A stretch of DNA of 7,497 bases from an uncultured Collinsella sp. Lineage in GTDB: Bacteria > Actinomycetota > Coriobacteriia > Coriobacteriales > Coriobacteriaceae. Within the stretch, counting starts at the first letter, position 1; every line of letters begins with the position of its first letter. The notes beneath the pieces were generated by a model. It searched no databases. It saw nothing but the letters and a program-made list of their open reading frames with translations, and had not been told where the DNA came from. The stretch is from NCBI GenBank assembly GCA_902475825.1, contig CABSBA010000074.1, positions 1 to 7,497 of the forward strand, in the 5' to 3' direction. The position numbers were made by a program, and so were the translations under genes. Below are positions 7,125-7,497 of this stretch, in pieces.

Positions 7125-7163
7125 AAAGTAGTTAATTTGGGACGGGGCTATTTTGACTACTTT
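7125..7163. repeat. Inverted repeat next to the -35 region
   Basis: AAAGTAGTTAA (7125-7135) pairs with TTGACTACTTT (7153-7163) with one G-U, around a 17-base interior that includes GGGACGGGGC. One half-site ends four bases from the candidate -35. It may be an operator for the nuclease operon or a copy of a dispersed intergenic palindrome. Only one copy is in this window. Confidence 0.5.
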
Positions 7164-7174
7164 TAGTTGGATAA

Positions 7175-7205
7175 GAAAAAAGCCCCGAGGCAATGCCCCA
7201 GGGCT
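7175..7205 (-). terminator. Terminator of the tRNA-Ala/tRNA-Ile transcript
   Basis: An 11-bp stem with two G-U pairs and a 3-base loop (7181-7205) is followed on the minus strand by six T. It lies 13 bases past the 3' end of tRNA-Ile and separates the tRNA genes from the bifunctional nuclease promoter. Confidence 0.9.
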
Positions 7206-7218
7206 CTTAACGTTTTGA

Positions 7219-7295
7219 TGGTGGACCTGACAAGATTCGAACTTGTGACCTCCCGGTTATCAGCCGGACGCTCTAACCAACTGAGCTACAGGTCC
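7219..7295 (-). tRNA. tRNA-Ile(GAT)
   Basis: A complete 77-base tRNA with encoded CCA. The acceptor GGACCTG pairs with CAGGTCC, discriminator A. The anticodon loop CTGATAA gives GAT (plus-strand positions 7259-7261), which reads AUU and AUC. It follows tRNA-Ala after four bases on the minus strand, so the two are cut from one precursor. A second copy identical over the visible 55 bases begins at 7443. Confidence 0.97.
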
Positions 7296-7299
7296 ATCA

Positions 7300-7375
7300 T
7301 GGTGGAGGTTAGGGGGATCGAACCCCTGACCTCAGGCTTGCAAAGCCCGCGCTCTCCCAGCTGAGCTAAACCCCC
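7300..7375 (-). tRNA. tRNA-Ala(TGC)
   Basis: A complete 76-base tRNA with encoded CCA. The acceptor GGGGGTT pairs with AACCTCC (one G-U), discriminator A. The anticodon loop TTTGCAA gives TGC (7340-7342). The D and T arms are regular. It is the first gene of the Ala-Ile pair on the minus strand. This pair is often found within rRNA spacers, but no rRNA is visible here. Confidence 0.97.
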
Positions 7376-7386
7376 ACGGAGACAGT

Positions 7387-7431
7387 AATAAACACCCCAG
7401 CGGCGACTCGGCTCTCGCTGGGGTGTTTATT
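7387..7431. terminator. Perfect 16-bp hairpin between tRNA genes
   Basis: AATAAACACCCCAGCG (7387-7402) pairs perfectly with 7416-7431 around a 13-base loop. It lies in the 67 bases between the edge tRNA-Ile and tRNA-Ala, leaving about 11 bases on each side. The T-rich part is within the stem, so it would be a weak terminator. It may be a processing stem or a leaky terminator between tRNAs. Confidence 0.65.
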
Positions 7432-7442
7432 GCGAAAGAAAG

Positions 7443-7497
7443 TGGTGGACCTGACAAGATTCGAACTTGTGACCTCCCGGTTATCAGCCGGACGCTC
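7443..7497 (-). tRNA. tRNA-Ile(GAT), partial (5' part beyond window edge)
   Basis: The 3' 55 bases of a tRNA, identical to 7219-7273, including encoded CCA, T arm, variable loop and the anticodon loop with GAT. The D arm and 5' acceptor strand lie beyond 7497. It is a second copy of the isoleucine tRNA in direct orientation, 5' of the Ala-Ile pair on the minus strand. Confidence 0.93.

Overview
The window looks like chromosome from a high-GC member of the Coriobacteriia, most likely Collinsella or a close relative. This rests on codon and GC character (about 63-67% G+C in sampled lines of the housekeeping genes), on the style of the proteins, and on a divergent member of a PD-(D/E)XK/DUF559-type protein family that I associate with this class. 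The genus is inferred, not demonstrated.

Left part (1-1507): a terminator-like hairpin is followed closely by an intact class II tRNA-Ser(CGA) gene and its own terminator. Next comes a 23-base inverted copy of the 3' end of that tRNA. Then there is a roughly 1.27-kb unit bounded by two 78-base inverted arms (74 of 78 positions identical, no gaps). Each arm is itself a long imperfect palindrome. The only gene between them, on the minus strand, encodes a 335-aa predicted PD-(D/E)XK nuclease-fold protein, and its DNA is less GC-rich than the neighbouring genes. This is the accessory part of the window and the best candidate for something undescribed: a single-gene nuclease cassette framed by palindromic repeats beside a tRNA gene.

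Middle (1508-3682): two plus-strand genes. The first is a TRIC/UPF0126-type cation-channel-like membrane protein. The second is an exported protein with a bactofilin-like beta-repeat region and a C-terminal multi-pass membrane region. They are followed by a hairpin-rich intergenic stretch whose strong bidirectional terminator also ends typA, which comes from the other side.

Right-centre (3710-7120, all minus strand): reading in the direction of transcription, a promoter candidate, a bifunctional nuclease (BFN/DUF151) gene, a small two-helix membrane protein and a 149-aa acidic protein of unknown function, with 30-base gaps that suggest one transcript. After a 117-base gap comes typA/bipA, a ribosome-associated translational GTPase.

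Right end (7175-7497, minus strand): a tRNA-Ala(TGC)-tRNA-Ile(GAT) pair with a strong terminator, preceded by a perfect 16-bp hairpin and a second tRNA-Ile(GAT) copy cut by the window edge.
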